Assembly: GCF_026719705.1 (NCBI RefSeq)
Contig: NZ_JAPPRR010000002.1
Span: 1 to 39,090, forward strand
Reading direction: 5' to 3'
Source: Pseudokordiimonas caeni
GTDB taxonomy: Bacteria > Pseudomonadota > Alphaproteobacteria > Sphingomonadales > Kordiimonadaceae
DNA: 39,090 nt
Shown here: piece after piece, positions 15,429 through 24,822 of the stretch
Layout: every line of letters starts with the position of its first letter
How positions within the stretch are numbered: position 1 is the first letter of the stretch
The notes under the pieces: model-generated
The model's database searches: none
What the model was told of the DNA's origin: nothing
The model's input: only the letters and a program-made list of their open reading frames with translations
Translations under genes and position numbers: made by a program

Positions 15429-16667
15429 TCAGGCCTCCAAAGACGCCGCAAGCTCAGCCAGCGCAACCTCGCGCTGGTCGCCGCTGTCGAGGTCTTTCAC
15501 GACCGCAACACCCTTCTCAAGCTCGCTGTCGCCAAGGATGACCGCATAGCGGGCATTTGCCTTCGCCGCACGCGTCAGGCGCTTGCCAAGGTTGCCGGAA
15601 CGATCCTGAGTGACCAGATGGCCGGCATCGCGCAGGGCTTCGGCAACGGCGAAAGCCTTCACGGTGGCGGCATCCCCCATTGGCAGCACGATTGTGCCAC
15701 GCGGGGTGCCCGGGTCTTCGGCAAGCAGCATCGACAGGCGTTCGATCCCGCCGGCCCAGCCAATCCCTGCCGTGGCGGGGCCGCCGAGCTGGGCGATGAG
15801 GCCGTCATAGCGACCACCCGCCAGCACCGTGCCCTGCGCCCCGAGCTGCGACGTCACGAACTCGAACGCCGTGTGGGTATAGTAATCAAGCCCGCGCACG
15901 AGCCGCTCGTCATGCACATAGGGCACGCCGACCGCTTCGAGGCCCGCTTTGACACGGTTGAAGAAATCAAGCGAGGCTTCGTTCAGGAACTGCGACATAT
16001 TGGGCGCATCCGCCACCAGCACCCGATCGCCTTCATCCTTGCTATCAAGGATACGCAGCGGGTTCGTCGTCAGGCGGCGCTGACTGTCTTCCGAAAGCTT
16101 GTCCTTGTGCGCGCTGAAATAGGTAACGAGCGCATCGCGGTATGCCGCGCGGCTTTCAACGTCACCAAGCGTATTCAGGTGCAGCACCACATCTTTCGAG
16201 ATGCCGAGCGTTTTGAGGATACGCCAGGCGAAGGCCAGCATGTCGACATCGGCTTCGGGGTCAGCAGGGCCCAGAAGCTCGGCATTGATCTGGTGGAACT
16301 GGCGGTAGCGGCCCTTCTGCGGGCGCTCGTACCGGAACACGGGGCCGTGGCTCATCAGGCGGCACGGCAGGTTCTGCTGCATGCCGTTCGAGATGAAAGC
16401 ACGGCACACACCCGCCGTAAATTCGGGGCGCAAGGTCACTTCCTCGCCGCCACGGTCGGTGAAGGTGTACATCTCCTTGGAGACGATATCGGACGCGTCC
16501 CCCAAGGGCCGCTTGAACACTTCGGTGAATTCGAAAATCGGGGTGGCGAGGTCTTCAAACCCATAGGCAAGGCCGGTCTGCCGGAAGGTGTCGATCACCT
16601 TCTGCATGCGCCGCATGTCTTCGCCAAAAAGGTCGCGCGTGCCCCGCGCCGGTTGCAGTTTGGACAC
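15429..16667 (-). CDS. hisS: histidyl-tRNA synthetase
   Basis: A 412-residue class II synthetase charging tRNA-His. Motif 2 is seen in FRYERPQKGRYRQFHQINAE (arginine contacting ATP), the histidine-A motif in GLDYYTHTAFEF, and motif 3 in AGGRYDGLIAQLGG plus GIGWAGGIERL. A C-terminal anticodon-binding domain follows (about 320-412). The start is GTG at 16667 with AAGGA upstream; the N-terminus KLQPARGTRDL matches the usual beginning of the family. It follows ispG by 23 bases and precedes prfA by 3. Confidence 0.97.
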   Translation of the reverse strand: MSKLQPARGTRDLFGEDMRRMQKVIDTFRQTGLAYGFEDLATPIFEFTEVFKRPLGDASDIVSKEMYTFTDRGGEEVTLRPEFTAGVCRAFISNGMQQNLPCRLMSHGPVFRYERPQKGRYRQFHQINAELLGPADPEADVDMLAFAWRILKTLGISKDVVLHLNTLGDVESRAAYRDALVTYFSAHKDKLSEDSQRRLTTNPLRILDSKDEGDRVLVADAPNMSQFLNEASLDFFNRVKAGLEAVGVPYVHDERLVRGLDYYTHTAFEFVTSQLGAQGTVLAGGRYDGLIAQLGGPATAGIGWAGGIERLSMLLAEDPGTPRGTIVLPMGDAATVKAFAVAEALRDAGHLVTQDRSGNLGKRLTRAAKANARYAVILGDSELEKGVAVVKDLDSGDQREVALAELAASLEA

Positions 16668-16690
16668 TGGTCTGATCCTTGAGAGAATAG

Positions 16691-17803
16691 CTATTCAGCG
16701 GCTTTGGCTGCCGCGTCGATTTCGGCCGCCTTGGCCTCGACAAGCTCGACAATATGGTCAACGAGCCGGTCATCGGTGATCTTGTGGTCGGTGACGCCCG
16801 AGAGATAAACCATATGGTTGCCCTGCCCGCCGCCGGTGAGGCCAATGTCGGTTTCCCGCGCTTCGCCTGGGCCATTCACCACGCAGCCGATGATCGACAG
16901 GCTGAGGGGCGTATGGATATGCGCAAGGCGTTCCTCCAGCACTTCCACCGTCTTGATCACCGGGAAGGCCTGCCGCGCACAGGACGGGCAGGAAACGATC
17001 CGCACGCCGCGGTGGCGAAGGCCAAGCGACTTCAGGATTTCAAAGCCGGCCTTGACTTCCTCGACCGGTTCCGCCGACAGCGAAACCCGGATCGTGTCGC
17101 CGATCCCGGCCCAGAGGAGCGAACCGATACCGATGGCGGACTTGACCGTACCGCCGCGCAGACCACCCGCTTCAGTGATGCCAAGGTGCAGCGGATAATC
17201 GCAGGCGTCGGCAAGGCCGTAATAGGATGCAACGGCGAGGAACACGTCCGACGCCTTCACGCTGATCTTGAATTCGCGGAAGTCGTTGTCTTCCAGAATG
17301 CGGGCATGCTCCAGCGCACTTTCCACCAGTGCTTCGGGGCACGGCTCACCGTATTTCTCGAGAAGATGCCGCTCGAGCGAGCCGCCGTTCACACCGATCC
17401 GCATCGAGCAACCGTTTGCCTTGGCGGCACGAACAACCTCTTTCACGCGGTCGGCCGAGCCGATATTGCCCGGATTGATGCGCAGACACGCAGCTCCGGC
17501 GTCAGCGGCTTCAAGCGCGCGCTTATAATGGAAATGGATGTCGGCGATGATCGGCACGCCCGCCTCGCGGCAGATTTCCGGCATCGCAGCCGTGCTGGCT
17601 TCATCGGGACAAGAAACGCGCACGAGATCGGCGCCGGCTTCCACCGCCTTGTGGATCTGTTCGATCGTCGCCTTGGCGTCGGAGGTCAGCGTGTTCGTCA
17701 TCGTCTGCACGGCAATCGGCGCGTCACCACCGACCGGCACGTTGCCGACCATGATCTGGCGCGATTTGCGGCGGCTGATGTCTCTCCACGGACGGATGCT
17801 CAT
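16691..17803 (-). CDS. ispG: 4-hydroxy-3-methylbut-2-en-1-yl diphosphate synthase
   Basis: A 370-residue iron-sulfur enzyme of the MEP isoprenoid pathway, converting MEcPP to HMBPP. The TIM barrel occupies about 1-255 ([20 protein letters not shown] at the front). The [4Fe-4S] ligands are Cys272 and Cys275 ([10 protein letters not shown]) and Cys307 ([10 protein letters not shown]), with the conserved Glu after NGPG. Start at 17803 is chosen because GAGGAAG lies just upstream; an in-frame start 14 codons earlier is unlikely. It precedes hisS in the same operon, with a likely internal promoter in the gap to the RodZ-like gene. Confidence 0.97.
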   Translation of the reverse strand: MSIRPWRDISRRKSRQIMVGNVPVGGDAPIAVQTMTNTLTSDAKATIEQIHKAVEAGADLVRVSCPDEASTAAMPEICREAGVPIIADIHFHYKRALEAADAGAACLRINPGNIGSADRVKEVVRAAKANGCSMRIGVNGGSLERHLLEKYGEPCPEALVESALEHARILEDNDFREFKISVKASDVFLAVASYYGLADACDYPLHLGITEAGGLRGGTVKSAIGIGSLLWAGIGDTIRVSLSAEPVEEVKAGFEILKSLGLRHRGVRIVSCPSCARQAFPVIKTVEVLEERLAHIHTPLSLSIIGCVVNGPGEARETDIGLTGGGQGNHMVYLSGVTDHKITDDRLVDHIVELVEAKAAEIDAAAKAAE

Positions 17804-17868
17804 GTCCGGCTTCCTCGTACTGCGCTGAAAGGGCGGGACGACCACAACAATGGGCTCGTCACCTCGCG

Positions 17869-17896
17869 CCTATACATGATGAAGCACGGGCCGCAA
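17869..17896 (-). promoter_or_regulatory. possible promoter before ispG
   Basis: Minus-strand TTGCGG (17896-17891), 16-base spacer, TATAGG (17874-17869). The start site would be near 17862, about 60 bases before the ispG ATG. Moderate matches only. Confidence 0.35.
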
Positions 17897-17929
17897 CGCA
17901 AGAAGAATCACGGAATCTTGGCGGAAAAC

Positions 17930-18871
17930 TCAGCCCTGCGTCGCCGGAACACGGCTGGCATCAAGGCGGAGCCCGGCGATGATCTCGCCGCGTTCGCCAA
18001 GGGGGCCAAGCGCCTGGTTCTGGAAGCTGATGCTGACCCCACCGGCATTGCTGGTGGTGAGGAAGATGGCACTGCCCGATACCGCCGGCCGGAAGGTCTC
18101 GCCTTCCTTCAGCACGCCGGACCAGACTTCCGTACCGTCCGCACCTTCAAGGCGGACCCAGCTGTCTTCCGTGGCGCTGATCATCAGCGCGTTGGGCGAC
18201 AGGGTCGAGGCCGGGCCTTCCGAGGCCATAGCTGCCGGGAAAATCGAGGTCGGCGGCGCGCGGCGCGCAAAGAAGGGGCGCGCATCGGCAGGTTGCTCAA
18301 GCGGTGCTGCGGTTGCCATCACCGGCGCAGACGGGCCGGGGTTGGCGGGGACGGCTTCGGTGCTGCCCGTGACCGCGCTATCCGCAGCGGCAAGGTCCGG
18401 CGAGGTTTCGGCGAGGCGCGATTTCACTTCATCAAGTTCAGCGCGCTCAATCGCTTCGCGGTCATGCTGCAGCACTTCCGCCGTCTGGTAGGTCGCAAGG
18501 CCGCTTGAAACCGTGAACCAGGCACCAAGCGCCAGGGCAAGACCTGCGGTTGAGCTGAGCCAGCGCGGCAGGGCGCTCTTCGGTGCTGCCATCTGTGGCG
18601 GGATCACGATGGGCTGTGCCACACTCAGGCCATGCTCGGCACGGAAGTCGGCGGCCATGGCGGCGCCGTCCATTCCAAGTGCCTTCGCATAACTGCGCAC
18701 GAAGCCCGCCGCGAAGGTCGGCTCCGGCAAGGCGGAGATATCGTCGCGTTCAATGGCTTCGAGGAAATTGCGGCGCAGGCACAGTTCGCAGGCCATCTCG
18801 TCAAGCGAGCGGCTCCGGGCTTCACGTGCCGTTTTCAACTTTGTTCCGACGGTCATCTTTTCGTCGTTCAT
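17930..18871 (-). CDS. RodZ-like membrane protein with N-terminal HTH
   Basis: A 313-residue bitopic protein related to RodZ, a cell-shape factor that links MreB to the wall machinery. Residues 1-85 hold the HTH_25 domain (GTKLKTAREARSRSLDEMA, then LPEPTFAAGFVRSYAKAL). A membrane segment lies near 125-145 (LSSTAGLALALGAWF), followed by a Pro/Ala-rich periplasmic linker. The C-terminal DUF4115-type beta domain (about 225-300) includes DSWVRLEGADGTEVWSGVLK and GESF-like GETFRPAVSG. The start at 18871 has an AGGAGG site; an upstream in-frame start would add 28 residues without support. The position before ispG is conserved in alphaproteobacteria. Function in shape control is inferred from domain architecture. 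Confidence 0.88.
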   Translation of the reverse strand: MNDEKMTVGTKLKTAREARSRSLDEMACELCLRRNFLEAIERDDISALPEPTFAAGFVRSYAKALGMDGAAMAADFRAEHGLSVAQPIVIPPQMAAPKSALPRWLSSTAGLALALGAWFTVSSGLATYQTAEVLQHDREAIERAELDEVKSRLAETSPDLAAADSAVTGSTEAVPANPGPSAPVMATAAPLEQPADARPFFARRAPPTSIFPAAMASEGPASTLSPNALMISATEDSWVRLEGADGTEVWSGVLKEGETFRPAVSGSAIFLTTSNAGGVSISFQNQALGPLGERGEIIAGLRLDASRVPATQG

Positions 18872-19144
18872 TTCAACTGCCTCCTGCCGCCTGCTTCGCG
18901 GCAGATTGCCCCAGTCGCCAGTTTGCACCCGTAGCGGCCGAGGTAAAAGGGCCACTTGGACCCGCCCCCATTTTATTTTTCCCGCGCTGTCGGTCGCCCG
19001 GCGTTTGCCGCCAGGTCAGGCTTTATAGGTCAGATGAACATGGGCAAGTGAAAAAGCATTTAAGAACTGCTGTCAAATAGAATCAAATTGGTGAAGGCAA
19101 TTTCTTCGGAAACTGGCCTATTCAATGGAAAATACAGGATAAAA
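18872..19144. other. intergenic region between ptsP and the RodZ-like gene
   Basis: No gene is seen. Leftward promoter-like elements are TTGACA on the minus strand near 19073-19068 and TATAAA (19027-19022). They are not spaced correctly for each other, and CACTTG lies 17 bases before TATAAA. A 6-bp stem, TGCCGC/GCGGCA, lies near 18884-18903 just ahead of the RodZ-like ribosome binding site. Positions 19060-19150 are AT-rich. Confidence 0.35.
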
Positions 19145-21406
19145 TCAGATTTTGATGCCGTGGTCGCGCGCGAAGTGGATAAGAGAGTCGCGAATCGAAT
19201 GATCGGTTGAATCAAGCCGCGCATCGAGGAAAACCCTCAATTCATCCAGATTGAGCGTGCGAATCATCCGTTTCACCGGCCCGATAGAGGTCGGCGAGGT
19301 CGAAATCCGCCGCAATCCGAGGCCCACGAGCGCCATGGCCTCAAGCGGACGGCCACCCATTTCACCGCAAAGCGTGACGGGCACATTCGCGGCATTGCAC
19401 GAGGCGACAACGCCGCGCAGGAAGGTCAGTACCGAGGGCGCGAGAAGATCATACCGGCCAGCCAGCCGCGGGCTCGAGCGATCACAGGCGAAGAAGAACT
19501 GCATCAGGTCGTTGGTGCCAATCGACAGGAAGTCGACTTCCTTCAGAAGCGCGTCAAGCTGCCAGGCGAGCGATGGCACCTCGAGCATGCAGCCGACAAA
19601 GACCCGCGCCGGCGGCTCCTTGCCGAGCCCGTCAAGACGCTCGATCTCTTTCTGCAATATCTTCCGGCAGGCGCGGAACTCGGCAACCTCGGCGATCATC
19701 GGGAACATCACATGGAGCGTGCGCCCGGCCGCCGCGTAAAGAAGCGCCCGTAGCTGGTAGCGCAACAGCGCCGGCCGGTCGAGCGCCACCCGGATAGCGC
19801 GCCAGCCCATGGCCGGGTTCTCTTCCTCGTCGCGTGGCAGGAAGGGCACCTGCTTGTCGCCGCCGATATCAAGCGTACGGAACACCACGGGGCGTTCCCG
19901 CGCGGCATCGAGCGCAGCGGAATAGATCCGGGTCTGTTCCTCCACCTTCGGCAGGGTCGAGGCCACCATGAACTGGAACTCGGTGCGGAAAAGGCCGATG
20001 CCTTCGGCGCCCGTGGCGTCAAGGCTCGCCAGATCAGCCGTGAGGCCCGCATTCATCAAGAGCGTGACGCTGGTGCCATCCAGTGTCTCGGCCGAAAGGG
20101 TGCGTTCGGCTTCATACTCGGCAAGGAGCCGGGCCCGGTCGCGGATGGCCTGCCTGTAAGTCTCGACGACATCCTCGCCCGGCCGCACGAATACATGCTG
20201 GCTTTCGGTATCGACGACAACCAGCTCGCCGGGCTCAACATGCTCCAGCAGGCCCGACACGCGCCCGAGCACCGGCACGCCCATGGCGCGTGCCACAATG
20301 GTCATGTGGCTGGTGGCAGAGCCTTCCTCAAGCACGATGCCCTTGAGGAGACGACGGTCGTAATCCATCAGTTCGGCGGGGCCGACCGACCGGGCGATCA
20401 GGATACTATCTTCTTTCAGCTTGCGGTCGTCTTCCTCGCTCGCTCCCTGGATGATGCGAATGAGCCGCCCGGCGAGATCGTCAAAATCCGACGCTCGCTC
20501 GCGCAGGTACGGATCACGGATCTTCATCATCCGCGCACGGGTATCGAGCTGCACGCGGTTGACCGCCGCATCCGCCGTCAGGCCGGAACTAACCGCATCG
20601 CGCATCTTGTCCTGCCAGCCCTGGTCGTAGGCGAACATGCGGTAGGTCTCGAGGACCTCGCGGTGCTCGCCGCCGTGGGCAAGGTCGGGATGCTCGATCA
20701 TTTCCTCAAGCTGCAACCGCATCTGCGCGATGGCATCTTCAAGGCGCACCCGTTCGGCATCGATATCGTCGGCAACCGTGCGGGTGATCTTCACCTGCGG
20801 CACATGGAAGACGGCGTTACCGAGCGCCACGCCTTCCACGAGCTTCATCCCGTCGAGCGTGACCGGGGCGCCGGTCGCCAGCGCGTCCTCGCTCAGTTCC
20901 TCGGGGTCGACAAGCTCGGTGCTGCCCACAAGCTCGGCGATCACCATGGCGATCGTCTGCAGGGCTTCCACTTCCTCGCTCTGGTAACGGCGGGGCGTGA
21001 CGTTCTGGACAACCAGCACGCCCGCGACCCGGCCGGTGCGCATGATGGGCACGCCAAGGAAGCTGTGATACAGGTCCTCGCCCGTTTCAGGGCGGTACGA
21101 GAAACGCGGGTGCTGTGGAGCTTCGGAGATGTTGAGGGGCAGCGCGCGTTCGGCGACAAGGCCCACTAGGCCCTCGCCAAACTGCATCCGGGTGCGGTGA
21201 ACGGCTTCCGCCTTCAGACCTTCGGTCGCAAACAGCTCCAGCACCCCGCCCGCCCGGACGAGATAGATGGAGCACACCTCCGCGACCATATTCTGGGCGA
21301 TGAGGCGCACTACCTGACCAAGACGATCCTCCGCTGCCCCACCACCGGCCATAAGCCCGTGGAGGCGCCGCAAGAGCAATCGCGGCTGGCTGACTACGTC
21401 CGGCAA
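19145..21406 (-). CDS. ptsP: phosphoenolpyruvate-protein phosphotransferase PtsP (EI-Ntr)
   Basis: A 753-residue first enzyme of the nitrogen phosphotransferase system; it autophosphorylates from PEP and passes phosphate to NPr. Domains: N-terminal GAF sensor (about 20-165, MVAEVCSIYLVRAGGVLELF), PEP-utiliser N domain, the phosphohistidine swivel with His367 (GSATSHMTIVARAMG), and the C-terminal TIM barrel (GIGLFRTEFQFM, FLSIGTNDLMQFFF, TLCGEMGGRP). The start is TTG at 21406 with GGGGGACTGAGAG upstream; the family N-terminus (PRLLLRRLHGLM) supports it over a later ATG. The GAF domain is expected to sense glutamine/2-oxoglutarate status. It follows the nitronate monooxygenase-like gene by 62 bases, a gap holding a GC-rich repeat CTGCCGGCG. 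Confidence 0.95.
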   Translation of the reverse strand: MPDVVSQPRLLLRRLHGLMAGGGAAEDRLGQVVRLIAQNMVAEVCSIYLVRAGGVLELFATEGLKAEAVHRTRMQFGEGLVGLVAERALPLNISEAPQHPRFSYRPETGEDLYHSFLGVPIMRTGRVAGVLVVQNVTPRRYQSEEVEALQTIAMVIAELVGSTELVDPEELSEDALATGAPVTLDGMKLVEGVALGNAVFHVPQVKITRTVADDIDAERVRLEDAIAQMRLQLEEMIEHPDLAHGGEHREVLETYRMFAYDQGWQDKMRDAVSSGLTADAAVNRVQLDTRARMMKIRDPYLRERASDFDDLAGRLIRIIQGASEEDDRKLKEDSILIARSVGPAELMDYDRRLLKGIVLEEGSATSHMTIVARAMGVPVLGRVSGLLEHVEPGELVVVDTESQHVFVRPGEDVVETYRQAIRDRARLLAEYEAERTLSAETLDGTSVTLLMNAGLTADLASLDATGAEGIGLFRTEFQFMVASTLPKVEEQTRIYSAALDAARERPVVFRTLDIGGDKQVPFLPRDEEENPAMGWRAIRVALDRPALLRYQLRALLYAAAGRTLHVMFPMIAEVAEFRACRKILQKEIERLDGLGKEPPARVFVGCMLEVPSLAWQLDALLKEVDFLSIGTNDLMQFFFACDRSSPRLAGRYDLLAPSVLTFLRGVVASCNAANVPVTLCGEMGGRPLEAMALVGLGLRRISTSPTSIGPVKRMIRTLNLDELRVFLDARLDSTDHSIRDSLIHFARDHGIKI

Positions 21407-21468
21407 CTCTCAGTCCCCCGGTTCGACTTCGGTCTGCCGCCGGCAGGGCGCCGGCAGCGGCTGGTAAC

Positions 21469-22512
21469 TTATGCGGCGGGCTGCGATACGGGCGCAGCGT
21501 CGCGCGCGCCAAGGCAGCTTGCCGCCTGCTCGACGATCTCGGCAATGATTTCGGCGGTCGGCGCTTCGCGGGTCACCATGCCCACGCTTTGGCCGGCCAT
21601 CACCGAACCCATTTCGACATCGCCGTCGATCACGGCACGCCGGAGCGCCCCACCCCAGTAATGTTCGATCCGGAGCTGGGCATCTTCCATGCTCACTTCC
21701 CCCGCCTGATAGGCGTTGATCACTTCGCGCTGCGTCTGCAGGAAGGCCTCGGTGGAGGCATTCTTCAGGGCGCGCACCGGGATGACCGGGAAGCGGTTGT
21801 CGATCTGGACGCTGGCAACCGCGTCACGGGCGGCGGCGCGGATGAAGGCTTTCTTGAAATTCGGGTGCGCGATACATTCGTTTGCCACCACGAAACGGGT
21901 GCCAAGCTGCGCGCCCGATGCCCCCATCTCGAGATAGGCGGCAATCGCCTCGCCGCGGCCAAGGCCACCCGCCACAAACACCGGCACATCGCGAATGACA
22001 GGCAGGATTTCCTGCGCCAGCACATTGAGCGACACGGGGCCGATATGGCCGCCCGCTTCCGAGCCCTCGATCACAATCGCGTCAGCGCCGGAGCGCACAA
22101 GCTTTTTGGCGAGCACGGCGGCCGGCGCAAAGCACATCAGCTTGGCGCCGAAATCCTTCACGGCAGCGATGGCCGCACCCGAAGGAATGCCGCCCGCCAG
22201 CACCACATGGCTGACGCCCGCCTCGCGGACGACAGCAATATGATCCATATGCTGCGGATGCAGGGTGATGAGGTTGACACCGAAAGGCTTGTCGGTCAGG
22301 GCGCGGGTCGCGGCAATTTCGGCCGCTAGCTGGTCGGGGGTCATCCCGCCGCAGGCGATAACGCCAAAGCCACCCGCGTTCGAGATCGCAGCCACCAGAT
22401 GACGTTCCGACACCCAGGACATGGCCCCGCCGAGAATGGCATAGCGGGTTCCCAGAAAATCTGTCCCGCGTTTCCACAAGGCATCCAGCCGTTGCATCCC
22501 GGTTTCGGTCAT
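21469..22512 (-). CDS. nitronate monooxygenase-family flavoprotein
   Basis: A 347-residue FMN-dependent TIM barrel of the 2-nitropropane dioxygenase/enoyl-reductase II type. Visible features are PLxx-less N-terminal GTRYAILGGAMSWVSERHL, the glycine-rich SNAGGFGVIACGGM, the phosphate-binding GSEAGGHIGP and VFVAGGLGRGEAIAAYLEMG, and GAQLGTRFVVANEC. The catalytic-type His in EAGGH is kept. The substrate could be a nitronate or an enoyl-thioester; sequence alone does not decide. Start at 22512 has GAGGA 7 bases upstream. It lies between lysC and ptsP on the same strand. Confidence 0.85.
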   Translation of the reverse strand: MTETGMQRLDALWKRGTDFLGTRYAILGGAMSWVSERHLVAAISNAGGFGVIACGGMTPDQLAAEIAATRALTDKPFGVNLITLHPQHMDHIAVVREAGVSHVVLAGGIPSGAAIAAVKDFGAKLMCFAPAAVLAKKLVRSGADAIVIEGSEAGGHIGPVSLNVLAQEILPVIRDVPVFVAGGLGRGEAIAAYLEMGASGAQLGTRFVVANECIAHPNFKKAFIRAAARDAVASVQIDNRFPVIPVRALKNASTEAFLQTQREVINAYQAGEVSMEDAQLRIEHYWGGALRRAVIDGDVEMGSVMAGQSVGMVTREAPTAEIIAEIVEQAASCLGARDAAPVSQPAA

Positions 22513-22540
22513 ATGCCCATCCTCACACTCGATTGCCTGA

Positions 22541-22560
22541 CTGCCGGTTATTTCCGGCAG
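22541..22560 (-). repeat. hairpin between lysC and the nitronate monooxygenase-like gene
   Basis: CTGCCGG and CCGGCAG form a perfect 7-bp stem with a 6-base loop, 14 bases after the lysC stop. No U-run follows in the direction of transcription, so it may stabilise or partly attenuate the transcript rather than end it. Confidence 0.45.
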
Positions 22561-22573
22561 CACCGGTCAGACA

Positions 22574-23806
22574 TCAAGCCGACGCAGCCGGTGCATCAAG
22601 TCCATATGCCGTATGAAGCGCCCTGACTGCAAGCTCGGTATATTCGGAATCGATGATTACGCTCACCTTGATCTCGGAAGTCGAGATCACCTGGATGTTG
22701 ATTCCCTTCTCGGCAAGCGTGTCGAACATCTTGCGCGCGACGCCTGCGTGGCTGCGCATACCAACGCCCACAACGGACACTTTCGTGACTTCGCCGTTAT
22801 ACTGGATGTCCTGATACAGGAGCTGGTCCTTGTGCTCTTTCAGGATTTTCACGGCGCGCAGCAGATCGTCCTCGGGGATGGTGAAGGTCACGTCCGTGGC
22901 CTCGCCGTTATCCGATGCCGACTGCACGATCATGTCGACGTTGATATTCGCGTCAGCCAGCGGGCCGAAAAGATGGCTCACCTGACCCGGGCGGTCGTTG
23001 AGGCCGACCACGGTGACTTTCGCTTCGCCGCGCGAATAGGCGATGCCGCTGATTACTTCCTGTTCCACAATCTCATCCTCGCCAACAATCAAGGTGCCGG
23101 GCTTGTCCTCGAAGGACGACAGCACCTGGGTCCGAACCCCGTGTTTCATTGCCAGTGCCACGGACCGCGTTTGCAATACCTTGGCACCGACCGACGCCAT
23201 TTCAAGCATCTCTTCATAGGAGATTTTATCAAGTTTGCGGGCGCGCGGCACGATACGCGGGTCGGTCGTGTAAACGCCGTCCACATCCGTATAGATATCG
23301 CAGCGCTCGGCCTTGATCGCCGCCGCCACTGCCACGGCCGACGTATCGCTGCCGCCACGGCCAAGCGTGGTGATGCGGCCATCGTCGCCGATGCCTTGGA
23401 AACCGGCGATCACCGCCACGCGGCCTTCCTTCAGGCAGGCTTCAAGCTTTTCGGTCGGGATGTCCTCGATCCGCGCCGAACCATGCACCGAATTCGTCTT
23501 GATCGGCACTTGCCAGCCAAGGAACGACCGGGCAGGCACGCCCAGTTCCTGCAAGCATATCGCCAGGAGGCCGCTGGTAATCTGCTCACCAGCCGCTACG
23601 ACCGCGTCGTACTCGCGCGCGTCATGCAGCGGTGCGGCGTCACGGCAATAGGCAACAAGCTGGTTGGTGACGCCCGACATGGCCGACACGACGACGACCA
23701 CTTCATGGCCTTCCTTCACCGCGCGCGCTACCCGGTTCGCCACGTTGCGAATCCGGTCCACATCGCCAACCGATGTGCCGCCAAACTTCTTCACTATCCT
23801 TGCCAT
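22574..23806 (-). CDS. lysC: aspartate kinase
   Basis: A 410-residue enzyme for the first step toward Lys, Thr, Met and diaminopimelate: phosphorylation of aspartate. The N-terminal kinase domain starts with KFGGTSVGDVDRIRNVA, and includes the GRGGSDTSAVAVAAAI nucleotide loop and YTDVDGVYTTDPR. Two C-terminal ACT domains (about 265-400; SYSRGEAKVTVVGLND-type start and VSVVGVGMRSHAGVARKMF) indicate feedback control, probably by Lys plus Thr. Length and layout match the single-function alpha/beta type. It is first in a leftward run with the nitronate monooxygenase-like gene and ptsP. Confidence 0.97.
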   Translation of the reverse strand: MARIVKKFGGTSVGDVDRIRNVANRVARAVKEGHEVVVVVSAMSGVTNQLVAYCRDAAPLHDAREYDAVVAAGEQITSGLLAICLQELGVPARSFLGWQVPIKTNSVHGSARIEDIPTEKLEACLKEGRVAVIAGFQGIGDDGRITTLGRGGSDTSAVAVAAAIKAERCDIYTDVDGVYTTDPRIVPRARKLDKISYEEMLEMASVGAKVLQTRSVALAMKHGVRTQVLSSFEDKPGTLIVGEDEIVEQEVISGIAYSRGEAKVTVVGLNDRPGQVSHLFGPLADANINVDMIVQSASDNGEATDVTFTIPEDDLLRAVKILKEHKDQLLYQDIQYNGEVTKVSVVGVGMRSHAGVARKMFDTLAEKGINIQVISTSEIKVSVIIDSEYTELAVRALHTAYGLDAPAASA

Positions 23807-24013
23807 ATCGACCGTTCCAGACGTTTACCATGAGCACCCTTCAAGGCTTCGCCGGGGCGGGGACCACGAAGATCGCCAAGTCCCTTGACCCGACCCCTCA
23901 AACGGTGCGTAAAAGAGGAGCTTGCTCGGGCATCTGTTTAATGGCTGGCCGGGGGGTGCGCAAGGGATCATCAGGACCCCCTGCCGCTAATTTTTCTGCG
24001 CGGATGGGCCGAA
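23807..24013. promoter_or_regulatory. divergent promoter region of lysC and ubiG
   Basis: Rightward TTGACC (near 23885) with a 17-base spacer to CGTAAA is a plausible ubiG promoter giving a leader of about 100 bases. The leader contains GGGGGT/ACCCCC arms about 18 bases apart (near 23953-23983), which could form a hairpin before the ubiG start. No clear lysC promoter is seen. Confidence 0.35.
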
Positions 24014-24814
24014 ATGAGTAAGAAAATGTCGACTGAGAACAATTCAGGGTCGAAACAAGCCACCACAGGCCGCATGGCCGAGGGCGTGACCGTGAACGAG
24101 GACGAGGTTGCCTTCTTCGCCCGCATTGCCGACCAGTGGTGGGATGAAAACGGCCCGTTCCGGCCCCTGCATCTCCTCAACCCCACGCGGCTCGCTTATA
24201 TCCGCGCCGCCATCAATGCCCACACGGGCACCAGCGAGACGAGCCTGAAGCCGTTTGAAGGCATCAGGATCCTCGATATCGGCTGCGGCGGCGGGCTCCT
24301 CTCGGAGCCGCTTTGCCGCCTTGGCGCCAGCGTCACGGGGGTTGATGCCTCAGAACGCAATATCGAGGTCGCGAAAATTCATGCGACCCGCATGGGGCTC
24401 ACCATCGACTACCGCAATACCACCGCCGAAGCGCTCGCCGAAGCCGGCGAGCAGTTTGATGTGGTGGTGAATATGGAAGTCGTGGAGCATGTGGCAGATG
24501 TGCCCGCCTATCTTGCTGCCTGCCGCGCGCTCGTTAAGCCCGGCGGCCTGATGCTGATGAGCACGCTCAATCGCACTGCCCGCAGCTTCATTTTTGCGAT
24601 TGTCGGGGCTGAATATGTGCTGCGCTGGCTACCCATCGGCGCACATGACTGGAACAAGTTCCTCACCCCGCGTGAACTGGCTGATGCCCTGAAGACAGCT
24701 GGCTTCACGCCTGAAGCTCCTACCGGCTTTGTCTTCAACCCGCTGACCGGCAACTGGAAGCTTTCTGACCGCGACGTGGCGGTCAATTATGCAATGGGGG
24801 CTGTGGCGGCCTGA
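24014..24814 (+). CDS. ubiG: ubiquinone biosynthesis O-methyltransferase
   Basis: A 266-residue SAM-dependent enzyme that performs both O-methylations in ubiquinone synthesis. Motif I is ILDIGCGGGLLSEPLCRLGA, motif II/post-I VTGVDASERNI, and the family-specific segments FFARIADQWWDENGPFRPLH and FNPLTGNWKLSDRDVAVNYA are present. The N-terminus is polar and about 20 residues longer than many homologues, so the true start may be the second ATG at 24026. It converges with the DUF1178 gene, with 8 bases between stops. Confidence 0.96.
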   Translation: MSKKMSTENNSGSKQATTGRMAEGVTVNEDEVAFFARIADQWWDENGPFRPLHLLNPTRLAYIRAAINAHTGTSETSLKPFEGIRILDIGCGGGLLSEPLCRLGASVTGVDASERNIEVAKIHATRMGLTIDYRNTTAEALAEAGEQFDVVVNMEVVEHVADVPAYLAACRALVKPGGLMLMSTLNRTARSFIFAIVGAEYVLRWLPIGAHDWNKFLTPRELADALKTAGFTPEAPTGFVFNPLTGNWKLSDRDVAVNYAMGAVAA

Positions 24815-24822
24815 AGGCTACC

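Noticed and set aside
22541-22560. 7-bp hairpin after lysC as a transcription terminator
   Set aside because: No U-run follows in the leftward direction and the downstream gene is close and co-directional.
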